From positions 372,001-436,000 of the forward strand of contig JACEHZ010000365.1 of the NCBI GenBank assembly GCA_017893485.1: DNA of 64,000 nt. The letters run 5' to 3'. Shown here piece after piece: positions 47,179-58,097 of this stretch. The stretch comes from Hemerocallis citrina. Lineage: Eukaryota > Streptophyta > Magnoliopsida > Asparagales > Asphodelaceae. Numbering within the stretch: the first letter of the stretch is position 1; every line of letters starts with the position of its first letter. Made by a program: the position numbers and the translations under genes. The notes beneath the pieces are model-generated. The model was not told the origin of the DNA. It searched no databases and saw nothing but the letters and a program-made list of their open reading frames with translations.

Positions 47179-49680
47179 ATTCTGGTAGGCAGCAGGACAA
47201 AACAGAAGCAAATTTAAGAAATAACAAGGTAGAAAAAATTAGAAAAAAAGAAAACTCAATTGATGGAAGCACCAAAATAAAAAAATGACATAGATAAGAT
47301 CGATGTCAAATAATAAACCGACAAAAGATGACGAGTGAAAAAGACGAACAACATCTGAATGATGCAAAGAAAAAGGAACAAGCGAGTTCTGGGACCAGTG
47401 GGTTATGGGTCCACCACACTTCCACTGCGCTACTCCGATGGTGATGTCCCAAGCAACATACATGTCGTTGTAGGCCACATGACACCATCGACGAACCGAG
47501 CAAGAAGACAAGAATGAGACACCGGGATCAAAGAGAGTATGAGCTCAAGATAGATATAAATAAATAATGCAAAATGAATATAAAGTTTGGCTTCAATTTA
47601 AATAATTAAAATATATAATATAGATCAAAACTAATGGATTTAACAAAAATAATAATAACAACAATTAATAATAATAAAAATAATAATATCAATAATAATA
47701 AAATAATAATAACGATAATATTAAAAATAATAATAGCAATAATAATAACAGTAATAAAAAATCATCATAATCATACTGGTAATAATAATAATAAAATAAA
47801 AAATGCTAGCAATACTGATAATAATGATAATACATAAATGACAGAATAGAATTCAATACATTTATGTAAATAATGCAACAATAATAATAAAATATATTAA
47901 CAATACTGGTAAGAATAATAATGCAAAACATAATATAATTTGGGCTCATCATTTTTTTTTGTATGAAGGTAATTCAATATTAACAAAAATAATAAAATAA
48001 TGAAAACAACAATAATAATAGCAATGGTAATATCAATAATAATAATGATACCAATAATAATAACAAAAACCATAGCAATAATAATAACATTATAAAACAA
48101 AATAAGAATTTGGCCTATCAATTTTATAAATAAATCTAACAAGAATATATATAGTCGATCAATTCTAAATGGAAAGTGAAGAGATAAAACCCAAATATAA
48201 AAAAGTTGATAACTATACAAACAATAAAGGAACACAAACTATAAAGGTGATATAAAAAAAATAGTTTTGGGAAAATAACCAGTCAAGATATATAGAAATA
48301 CGAACAAATTTAGCTAAGTAAAGAAATATTAATAACAATGAATGTAAAAGACATATAATAATTAGTGAATGGTGACATTATAATCAATACTTAAAAAACA
48401 CATTAAAGGGTAACGAGCAAAATAGACTAAAATATAAATATGCAAGAAGATTTAAAAGGAGTTCATTAAATATTACAAAAGTAAGCGTCAAATCATTAAT
48501 TAGGACGTGGAAACAAAGTAAGTGAGAAATCTAAAATGTTAAAGAATTGAAAACGGTGGCAATAAATAGTAATTCACAAAAGAACGAAAACTTCGACCAT
48601 AGTTGATGTACTCAATCTTAACATCAATGTAAAAATTTGTAAACACAAAATAGAGTAAAATCAACTATGCTAGTCCAAATTGTATGGAAACATAAAGTGT
48701 AATTGTATAAACAAAATGTCACAAAGAAAATATTTCTTTTCCATTAGTTTCATTATATAAGTAAAAGTCTTGTAATATCAATTAGCAAATAGGTAGAAAA
48801 TTTTGCCTCCTTAACATCAAGTTGCATGTTTGCCTTCACGAGATCAGGTTTCAGGTTGCCGTCTGGATATTCGGTTGCACATTTTGCCTTCCCGACATCC
48901 AGTTGCAATTTGCCTCCATTGACTTCGAGTTGCATATTTACCATCTCGACATTAGGTTGCACCGAAATGGTGAAATGGAAGATGTAACATTCCATATGCA
49001 CAGGGATATGGGACATTTAATTTAAGTATGATGTTATGTTTTGAAATTCGTGATATAAAAATAGTAGAAAGGTAAGAAATGGAATTGAAAGTCACACAAT
49101 GGAATATCAAAATAGATGTATAGATTATAAATATCAAACACAATAGTACAAAATAGTAGTAGTGAAAATGATTTATAAAAGCAGGGAGAAAAATAGAATG
49201 AAATACATGCATAAGCCCAATGCAATGTGAATGAGAAAATAAATATGCAATGTAGCAATTTACACAATAAATATATCATAAAAATATATAGTAACGTAGG
49301 AATTAAACGAGCCTCTAACATGTTATTGAAGATCCATCGATGCCGATTGACAAACCAAGTGGGAAGAAAAGAATGGACAACTCCAGAATCAAAGGAAGAT
49401 GGGCAGAAAAGAATAAAATTATACCCAGTAAGGAATCAATGAATGTGAATGAATACAAGGGACAAAACAGCTAGGAAATGAAGGAACTGAATGTGAAGGG
49501 ATCAAAGAAGAATCAAATAAGAGGGATATCCAGATATATGTTGGTTATTACATGTTCATGTGATTGATGTGGTGCACATATTATTGAGTTAGACTGGCTA
49601 GAGCCAAACTTGACTAACGTATTAGCCCAACGTGACTAACACATTAGCCAAAACCCAGCTTAACTCCAACATAGTTAGAG
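47179..49680 (-). other. Non-coding interior of the LARD-like element
   Basis: AT-rich DNA dominated by irregular AAT and AATAAC repeats (47590-48110 especially). Open frames on either strand are low-complexity and show no gag, protease, reverse transcriptase or integrase motif. I see only the 27-bp repeat at 48808-48965. Confidence 0.85.
48808..48965 (-). repeat. 27-bp tandem repeat in the element interior
   Basis: About six units, each starting TTGCA or TTGCC and ending near AGG or CAG on the + strand. The length is a multiple of three, and on the minus strand they read through as a nine-residue repeat around MQLDV and KLQLDVGKAK within an 87-codon frame (49016-48753). It may be a relic of a repetitive protein or just a minisatellite. 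Confidence 0.7.
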
Positions 49681-49688
49681 CCTAACCT

Positions 49689-49701
49689 GGCTCTGATACT
49701 A
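49689..49701 (-). other. Primer-binding site (initiator tRNA-Met type)
   Basis: Minus strand TAGTATCAGAGCC, one mismatch from the common plant TGGTATCAGAGCC, starting 9 bases inside the LTR end. It sets the direction of the element. Confidence 0.9.
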
Positions 49702-49710
49702 CTAAAAATC

Positions 49711-51900
49711 TGTCACGCCCCGCTTTCCAGAATACAGTAATACAGGCACGTAACTGAGGCCCAGCAAATGATATAAGTACGCCAACTCATATTACCCATA
49801 AGCTGTACCAGTCTTAACTCAACAACATTACAATGAAATAATCACAACCACGCATAAATACATAATCACATAAACAAATACTTAGACTAAACATGCAATA
49901 GTCCAATTTAATAACCAACAACTGGAAATAAACAACAAATACCTTCTGGCAAGCTCCTTCTCCGATCATAGAAGAACTGCTCACCAATGCCTTCTAGTAA
50001 TTCTCTTTGTGCACCTGTACTTGTTCATCTAAAAAGAAAGAATAATGTGTCCTTAGAGCAAGTACGGACAGGCGGATAGCAAGTAGTGAAAAGCAGATAG
50101 TAAGGGAACAAGGTTTATCAAGGAATATGGATCAAGATCAAATTACAAAAGCAATAATGGTATTAATAAACAATGGTCACGATCAAGTATATATGTGTCA
50201 ACTTAGGTTTATTAGCATGTTGTTTCTCCTATCTAGTGTACGTACTATTGCGTCCCATACCACAGGTTCGGTGCACGCAAAACAGTTTACGTTTTAGATA
50301 TAGTTGTGGGATCTACAGAGCGTGTACTCGGTGTAACACGATAACAAGATAACAAGATAACAAGTTCACGCAAGTAATTCTCCACCTTCCATGTAAACAA
50401 GAAGGGCCCTACCGAGTATATTTTCTAAGACTATCCACTACTAAGTCAACCCTTATTAACCCCGGCTTGTTTAGTATTTTATTAAGTCATTCATGTTCAT
50501 GAAAGTGTGTAAAAAGAATGTCAGGGAATGATATGAATGCAGCAACATGATACAATGCATAATTATATACATGAAGTAGTGAATCTGAAAACAGCCGACA
50601 CAGTAACACTAAAACAGCGATAACTCATAGACTTCAATTCAGAATTCGAAGTTCCAGGGTGTTATCAGAAACTAGACACTTAGGGCTACAATTTATATTC
50701 AGTAATGTTTGGTTAATTCTGAATGTAGCTATGTCAAACATCATAATCTTGGCAGTTTAGATGTTCTGGCAGCAACTTAATGTCAACATTTAATGGGTAA
50801 AAACATAGTATAAAATTACTATAAAATCTACGAAAATTAGGGATGAATCCTAAGCATGTTTATAAAGTTCCTGAAGATTTTCATGTCATAATAATACTGT
50901 TAACATGGTGATTCAACTGATAATTATGTCGGTGTTACATTAATTTGTGATCTGAAAAGTGCAGACCAGTAGGGACTAAAACAGCGATATCTCACAGCTC
51001 GCAACTCGAAATCAGGATCCGTTAATTGGGCTGGAAACTAGATTCATTAAGCTAAAACTCTCTTTTGTATTGTTTGTGTTAATTCTTATAGTAACAGGGT
51101 CGAAACCTCTGTGCAAAACAGTACAGGCGATAAGAATTCATAAAACGTCATCACATATATGTTCATCAAAGTCGATAATCAACATGTTATTGTATCATGA
51201 AATGCATTACACTAATTTACAGCAATTAGAATGGATTTTTACAGTGTACAAGTCAATTTATCATGTCATAGTTAAAGTCACAAGATCTCAATCAATCAAC
51301 ATGTATTTGATCACAATGTATTTTCCTCATATGCAAGTTCTAGTCATTTTATTAATGTCATGTGTGTATATAGGCTTGGGTTTGAGTCAATGGATAATAA
51401 TACGATGTCAAGAGTACGTCGGATTAGCTCGTGTAAACTCTCGGTACTCCCAACGGAAGTACACAAAGCAGTGTTATGATAATTGAGGGGAACTACTTGC
51501 GAGAGGTCAATAAACTTGAATTAGAAAAATTAAATGAGTTCAAGTGGACTTGCCTTTTGTATCCGATTAGATTAGTCCGAATATGCAATAATAACGGGAT
51601 CAGAATCCCGGGCAACACGTGCTCGCTACGTGTAAATAGCAACAGCAACAGTAGACACTGCACCTAACAGCAACTCAAGATCCCAAACAAACACCACACA
51701 GTGCATCCAAACCAACAGCAAGTAGCAAATCAGTCACACAACAGAATAGTAACTCCACACTTCTACTTCACCCAGAACAGCAAATGTAGATCGGGATCTG
51801 CTACACCCAGAACACCAAACACTGAACTCACCCAATCCCTTCTTTACAAACACCATAGAGTCAAAACCGACCAATTCTGTCCTTCTTCTTCTTTAGTGTC

Positions 51901-51942
<42 letters not shown>

Positions 51943-53050
51943 TGGCAGGAGAATGGAGGGAGACTGCGGTGGCGACTGGGGGCCGCAGGGCTCGACTACG
52001 GAAAGGCATGGCGGTGGGTCGACGACGGCAGATGGCAACAACGTCGTTGCGGTCGGGGAGCGACGAGAACGGCGAGGCGAGCGACTCTATTTTTCGGCTC
52101 GAAAATAGGGGAATAATGACGGGGGTGTTCGGCTTCGACGATGACGAGGGCTAGGAGGCGAGGGCGCGGCGATGGGGCTCGCAGACAGGGATGTTGACAA
52201 GTGGTGCTCGACTGAGGGATGGAGCAGGGGCTCGCGACAGGGGGAGGCGGTAGTCGGCAATGATGGAAGTTCACAGCAGTGGAGAAGGCGGTGGAAGCGC
52301 TCGAGGGTGGGGTTCGAGCGGAGGTGAGGGCGTCGAGGATGGAGCCAGAGGGAGGCTATGGCGGTGGTCTCAGTTTGGGGCTGGCTCGATGAGGATGGAG
52401 AGGAGTTGAAGATGGCGATCGGAGGCTAGGGCGATGGATGGGTTCTTCGATGGAGGACGGGGGAGTTGGCGAAGTCGTAGGTGGAGCGGTGGTAGCGGTG
52501 GGTACGCAGGGGGCGATTGGAGCACATAATGGCGGGGTGATGCAGTCATGGTGGAGAGAGTTAGGATTCTGTTGGGGGGAAAACAGAGAGGAGAGAGAAG
52601 AAGGGGAGAGAGTTACGGGCTATAGGGGGTCTACAGTGGCGTGGTAGAAAAGTGGTCGGGGGTAGGGTTAGGGTTTGTACAGTTGTGGGGTTTTGGGAGT
52701 TGTGGAGAAGATGAAGGGTTGTTTTGAGTTTTGTTTGGCTGTTGTTGGAAGAGAGAGTGGGGAGTTGTGAAGATAGTGGAAGATCGTGGGGAGTAATTGA
52801 GGGGATACGGGGAGGTGTGTTATTGATTGGGTCAATAACAGATTAAGGGGGGAAGAATTGGGTTAATTGGTATTGGGTTTAGGGTAGGCTAGGATTCAAT
52901 AAGAGATGGATATGGGTTTGGGTTAAAATTCAATAGGAGATGGGCTTGGATTAGGGCTTCAATCCAAATAATTAAATAATATAACATATATCAAAAATCA
53001 ATGGGCTTTAACCAAAAATAATAATAATAAGACTAATAATAACACATCTC

Positions 53051-53081
<31 letters not shown>

Positions 53082-53330
53082 ATAATAAAGTGAATAAAAG
53101 TAGAATTTGATATTAATAATTTATTAGAATCCAAACAGTAATAATATAACATATAAATAGTCTATCAATTATAAATAGAAAAATACATTGTTATTCAAGG
53201 TAAATATAATTATCTATTAGAAAAATACTTAGTAGAAGACCCGAAATCAGTTTAGCACAAAACAAGTTTATAAATAATCAAAATACGGAAAAATATTCAG
53301 AAATACGTATTTACGGGAACAGGGGTTACA
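49711..53330 (-). repeat. 5' LTR of the LARD-like element
   Basis: Same structure as 43528-47136. It has a (CA)n tract at 51903-51939 where the other LTR has (GA)n. A promoter is expected within it but I cannot place a start site. Confidence 0.95.
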
Positions 53331-53335
53331 ATAGA

Positions 53336-54435
53336 AGTAAGGCGATCATGTAATGCTTGACCTATTAGAGGTGGATGACTCTTATGAATAAAAGAAATAA
53401 ATAGTTAGAGTTAGAGAAAGCAAACATAGAAAAAAGGCAATACAGCGATTTAAATGGTTGGACGCCCAGGCTTAATCCACTAATCCCTACCTTCATCAAT
53501 TCTCCGCTGCAGGCTTTACATTATACTTAAACCCCGTACTGAAAGTTCTTGGAATTCAGTTCAAGGTTCCTATTACACCCACAAGAATTCTAAAAATAAG
53601 CCTCGTAAACAGCCTCAATCCGAAGTGAAAAGAAAGTCACTAAAAAAAACGACATCTTGACTAAGAAAACAATAAAAGTGATATTCTCTCTTGATTCTTA
53701 GAAAATGTTAAGTTTCTGAAGAATCGAGTCAAAAGAGATGAAGATTAATACCATTGATCCTCCTATATAAATAAGAAATCATAATATTTGTTTCCAAAAG
53801 AAACATATTAATTTTGTTTTTGTAACGACGGTCAACTATCAATTAATCTCGAGAAACTCGATAGAAATTGACAATCGACCTTAACCAATTTTCAACTTGG
53901 TTTGAAGGTCAACTATGAAGCACATTCAACTGTCAAACAATGCGGTCGATTGTTAAATCAAAAAAAGTAATTTTTAGGAAATCAATAATATATCTTTCTG
54001 ATTTTATCATTTGTCAAGGATTTGCTTACATAATAATTTTCATCAAAATAAGAATAAAATATTCTTTTTTGATAGGATTGATTCTTGATAATTTGCCCAT
54101 TTATTTCTCTTGTGGAATTCTTCTGATTTGATCATCTTTCTATATTGAGCATGATTCTTTCTCCTTGTGCTCTTTTTTTTTAATTTATTTTTTATCTTGA
54201 AATATCTTTATTTTAAACTTTGAATTTTACCTTATTCCTTTATCTTTTTTCTGTAAAAAATCTCCGATTAAAATATTAAGTAACATGTGCATATTTTTTG
54301 CACACTAAACAGTAATATGGGTCACTTGTGAACTTAATTAGAACTCCCCTAATAAATATTTAAAAACCCACTAAAGTTCGTTTACACTGAAAAGATCCCA
54401 AACTGTTTCAAATATGATAATTTTATATTTTCCCA
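53336..54435. other. Old retroelement-like remnant, not classified
   Basis: AT-rich DNA without a believable coding region. The part 53400-53560 (GCAATACAGCGATTTAAATG, GGTTGGACGCCCAGGCTTAA, ATCAATTCTCCGCTGCAGG) resembles a motif frequent in LTRs of plant copia-type elements. No ends could be found. Confidence 0.4.
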
Positions 54436-54439
54436 TTTA

Positions 54440-54664
54440 GGGTAAAAGGCCAAAAAAAACTCTCCTAAAGTTTTTAACATAATTAAAAAAAACCCTAAAG
54501 TTTGTTTTATGTCAGCAATTATTTATAAAAAGGAAAGTGATAAAATTGTCCTATTTTAAGCGGTAGGAGTTCTTTTGACTCAAAACAAACGTTACAGAGT
54601 TGTTTTTTTTTTTTTTTTTTTTTTTTTTTTGTTACATTAGATTTTTTGGGGGTGCATTTTACCC
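54440..54664. mobile_element. Small inverted-repeat (MITE-like) element
   Basis: 225 bp starting GGGTAAAAGGCC and ending TGCATTTTACCC. The first eight bases are exactly complementary to the end, with looser pairing further in (AAAAAAA / TTTTTTGGGGG). A run of about 28 T lies at 54603-54630. A target duplication is not clear. It may be a decayed Mutator- or hAT-type miniature element. Confidence 0.45.
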
Positions 54665-55169
54665 ATAATACCGTAATTAGTTATCTAGTCTAATACTTTA
54701 ATGTGAGAATTGAGGTTGTGATGTAGGCAAAAAATTTGTAGATGTAGATAAACCAACTTAAGTGCATTGTTCGTGCATAACATATAAGGATTTGAGATGG
54801 ATAAAGGGAGTTATTAGAAAGGGGAAAAAAAATATACTGAGCAACCCTTTAGTTTATTTTCCCATGATTTATCAAAGCTTTATTCCAGCCCAAAACTCCC
54901 CCTTTCAATATCTTAAACCCTTTTAATTTTCTTCCCTCTCAGGCCTCCCCGACTTATTCTACCATTGAGGTCAACAACAGACAATAACTTACAACTTTCA
55001 TTGTACTGTGCTCTCCATACCTCATTTATATATATCTTAAGCAAATAGGCCAACCCCATCTCTCCTTTCTCCATTTTGAAATAGAGAAAGGTGAGCAAAA
55101 GTAGCGAGTGACACGTGCAGCCCACACCAATTGCAAAATTAAAAAGGCACAAAAAAAACATTTCTTCTA

Positions 55170-57834
55170 CTACATCTCCCCCAAAATCACTAACCCTAAC
55201 CCTCTCTACCCCAAAACCCACCCAAATCTGCTCCGCCGCCCGTTGATCTCCTCGACATCGCCGCCCCGTCTCTACCCACCGCCCGTCGCTACCCAACCCC
55301 GTCACTACCCGACCCTATCGCTACCCTCGTAACCACCCCCCGTCGATCTCCTTGCTGTCGCAGCCCATGGGATTCGCATCCCTCTCGCCGCGCGCCGGAT
55401 AGGGCAACGACGATGTTGGGACTCGCATCCCCCTCTTGCCACGCGTCGGAAAGGGCATCGACAACGGTGGGATGCTCGACAATGGTGAGTTATGTTTTGG
55501 ACTTCTCTCAAAATTTCTTGATCTTACTTCATTGTAAACCCACAGAATACCGGAATTTGCGGATATAGGACATTGGATCGGATGGTATTGCTGATCTCTC
55601 TCGCTTTCGCTTCGCCCTTCGCATCGTCGGTGGCGACAATTCGCAAAAACCCCAAGGTACGTATAAATGTATAATTATTACTGTTTTCATCTTTTTCATT
55701 TTTTAGATATGAAGTTGGATCACAAATTGGTTACTGAAAATGAGTGAATTCTGCAATTTGAGCAGAAGATTGGGTCTTGAATGAAGAATCAAGGCAGTCT
55801 CTGTACCAAGGGAAAGATATTTTCTAATTTGCATGGTAGTCTAATTTTGAAAATGAGCTCAATTTTGTAAAATCCATTTATTTATTTACATTGTATTACT
55901 ATATTTGTCGATTTGTTAGTATGTTTTGTTGTTGGCAAATTTGGATGGTTGAAAAATGATGTACACTGGAGACCTACTTATGCTATGTTTGGTATCGTGT
56001 TTTTTTTGAAAAGTGCAAGAACCTAAAAACACGAATGAACGTGCAAACAAATCTAAACGTTTTCAACACAATACACTCAATAATTATCCCAGGTTCATCT
56101 TCTTAGACATGAACGACAGAGAACATTAAGACAGTGGAAGTGAAACAGAGAACATGAAGATGAGCACTTTTGAACGATAAAAAATTTCATGGTTTATTCA
56201 TTAAATTTAAGAGAAATTATAACAATCTATCATCACGCGTCAGAAAGGGCATCGACAACGGCGGGACGCTCGACAATGGTGAGTTATGTTTTGGACTTCT
56301 CTCAAAATTTCCTGATCTTACTTCATTGTAAACCCACAGAATACCGGAATTTGCGGATAGAGGACATCGGATCGGATGGTTTTGCTGATCTCTCTCGCTC
56401 TCACTTTGCCCTCAGCATCGTCGACGGCGACAATTCGCGAAAACCCCAAGGTATGTATAAATGTATAATTATTACTGTTTTCCTCTTTTTTGTTTTTCAG
56501 ATATGAAGTTGGATCACAAATTGGTTACTAAAAATGAATGAATTCTACAATTTGAGCAGAAGATTGGGTCTGGAATGAAGAATCGAGGCAGTCACTGTAC
56601 CGAGGGAAAGGTATTTTCTAATTTGCATGGTAGTCTAATTTTGAAAATGAGCTCAATTTTGCAAAATCCATTTATTTACTTACATTGTATTACTATATTT
56701 GTTGATTTGTTAGTATGTTTTGTTGTTGGCAAATTTGGATGGTTGAAAAATGATGTACATTGGAGATCTACTTATATTATGTTTGGTATCGTGTTTTTTT
56801 CGAAAGTGCAAGAACCTAAAAACAGGAATGAACGTGCAAACAAATCTAAATGTTTTCAACACAATACACTCAATAATTATCCCAGGTTCATCTTCTTGGA
56901 CATGAACGACAGAGAACATTAAGACAGTGGAAGTGAAACAGAAAACATGAAGATGAGCTCTTTTGAACGATAAAAAATTTCATGGTTTATTCATTAAATT
57001 TAAGAGAAATTATAACAATCTATCATCACGTGTATACTTTACTATATCACCGATTTTTCTGTCAATACAAATGGTATTGAAAGTAAATAAATGTACTCGA
57101 AGAATAATAATTTGTATGCCCATAACTCCACCATAATAACTTCATGAAGTGTCTGATTACCCTCTTGGCATGTTCGCCATCTGAATGGTCAGAAGCCCAC
57201 ACATGAAGAATCATAAGAGAACTCAATATCAGCTGAATTCAGTAAACATTTCTTCGTCTTTGCAGACAAGTAGGCTCCAAGTCTCCCACACCCCTTCATG
57301 TCTTTACAGACTGTCGCCACAAAATCTTTTATTATCGTGAACATTTAATTTAAGCAATTCGTTGTATACATAACTAGGATTTAAGTCATTGAACAATTGA
57401 ATGATTATTGTGATTGAGTTTTGGAATGTCTTATTGCATCAAATGCTCGATCTTATGTTAGTTACATTACTATTTAAAATTAAATAATTTTGTGGAGTTT
57501 TTTACTCTATGTAAGTATAAATTTCAAGAAATGTGGCTCTATATGGTAAATGAGATTTTTTTTACCTTTTGTAGGAAATAAAAAAGTGATGGTTTTAGTT
57601 TTTGAATGGTAAAGGGTAAATATCATATTTTCTACATCTTTTGTTTTATTTGAAAAGTTTTGGTGAATTGTAGTAGTGTATGTGTGTTTAATGGTTTGAT
57701 CATTTTGTAGAAGCACAAATAAGGAATAATATAGAACAAATGGAGGCAAATATTGAGGAACTTTGCAGACAATATGAGTCTTTGCAAGCAAGCTTTAGAA
57801 TGGAGGAAGCTGACAAGATTGCAAGTGATTTTTG
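55170..57834 (+). other. Possible transcription unit with duplicated exons, unrecognised
   Basis: A C-rich leader (55180-55440, TACCC/CGCCGCC repeats) resembles a plant gene 5' end. Possible exons with splice-like borders follow: near 55552-55658 and again 56337-56450 (unit 2 reads EYRNLRIEDIGSDGFADLSR up to a CCCCAAG|GTATGT donor), then a last exon after a TTTTGTAG acceptor at about 57710, reading EQMEANIEELCRQYESLQAS (a coiled coil) to a TGA at 57832-57834. Unit 1 has a stop in the equivalent exon (LRI*DIGSDG). No family is recognised. It may be a broken host gene or a gene fragment carried by a transposon. Stretches between exons are AT-rich. Confidence 0.35.
55440..57026. repeat. 794-bp tandem duplication
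   Basis: Unit 1 is 55440-56233 and unit 2 is 56234-57026, with about 794 and 793 bp. Both start CACGCGTC.GAAAGGGCATC and run through the same intron-exon-intron text to AATCTATCATCACG. A few bases of a third start (CACGTGTATA) follow. Differences between units are scattered single changes, with few indels. Confidence 0.95.
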
Positions 57835-58097
57835 AAAATACCTATTTTTGGTATCTCTAAATTTAGGGACTTAGGGCTTTTCTATGTTTGGTACTGGAAT
57901 TGTTGAAAAGTTACACACATCGAGAATTTTGGGGTTTCCTTTCAACTGAATAGAAAATATAGAATGATGTTGGTTTAGAAACGTGAAGTGGTAATCCCAA
58001 CATCGGTAATTATTGTTTCCTCTATGTGTTTTTTATCCCAACTTCAGTAATTATTGGTAATCCCAACTTCGGTAATCCCAAGTACGTGAATTTGTAC

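Larger units (their letters stand above)
43528..53330 (-). mobile_element. Complete non-autonomous LTR retrotransposon (LARD-like), minus strand
   Basis: A 9.8-kb element bounded by the 5-bp duplication ATAGA at 43523-43527 and 53331-53335. It has two 3.6-kb LTRs (43528-47136 and 49711-53330), a primer-binding site next to the right LTR and a polypurine tract next to the left LTR, all consistent with transcription from right to left. The 2.6-kb interior (47137-49710) has no gag or pol, so it would need proteins from another element. The LTRs show many single differences, so the insertion is not recent. The AATTTCGAGGACGAAATT motif near the polypurine tract and the long LTRs suggest a Tekay-type chromovirus origin; that is an inference. 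Confidence 0.95.

Noticed and set aside
47634..48235. Open frames rich in Asn, Ile and Lys
   Set aside because: Produced by AAT/AATAAC repeats in the interior of the non-coding element; no motif.
54603..54630. Poly-A tail of a LINE or processed pseudogene (as poly-T)
   Set aside because: No reverse-transcriptase text or gene-like sequence next to it and no flanking duplication; it lies inside a small inverted-repeat element.
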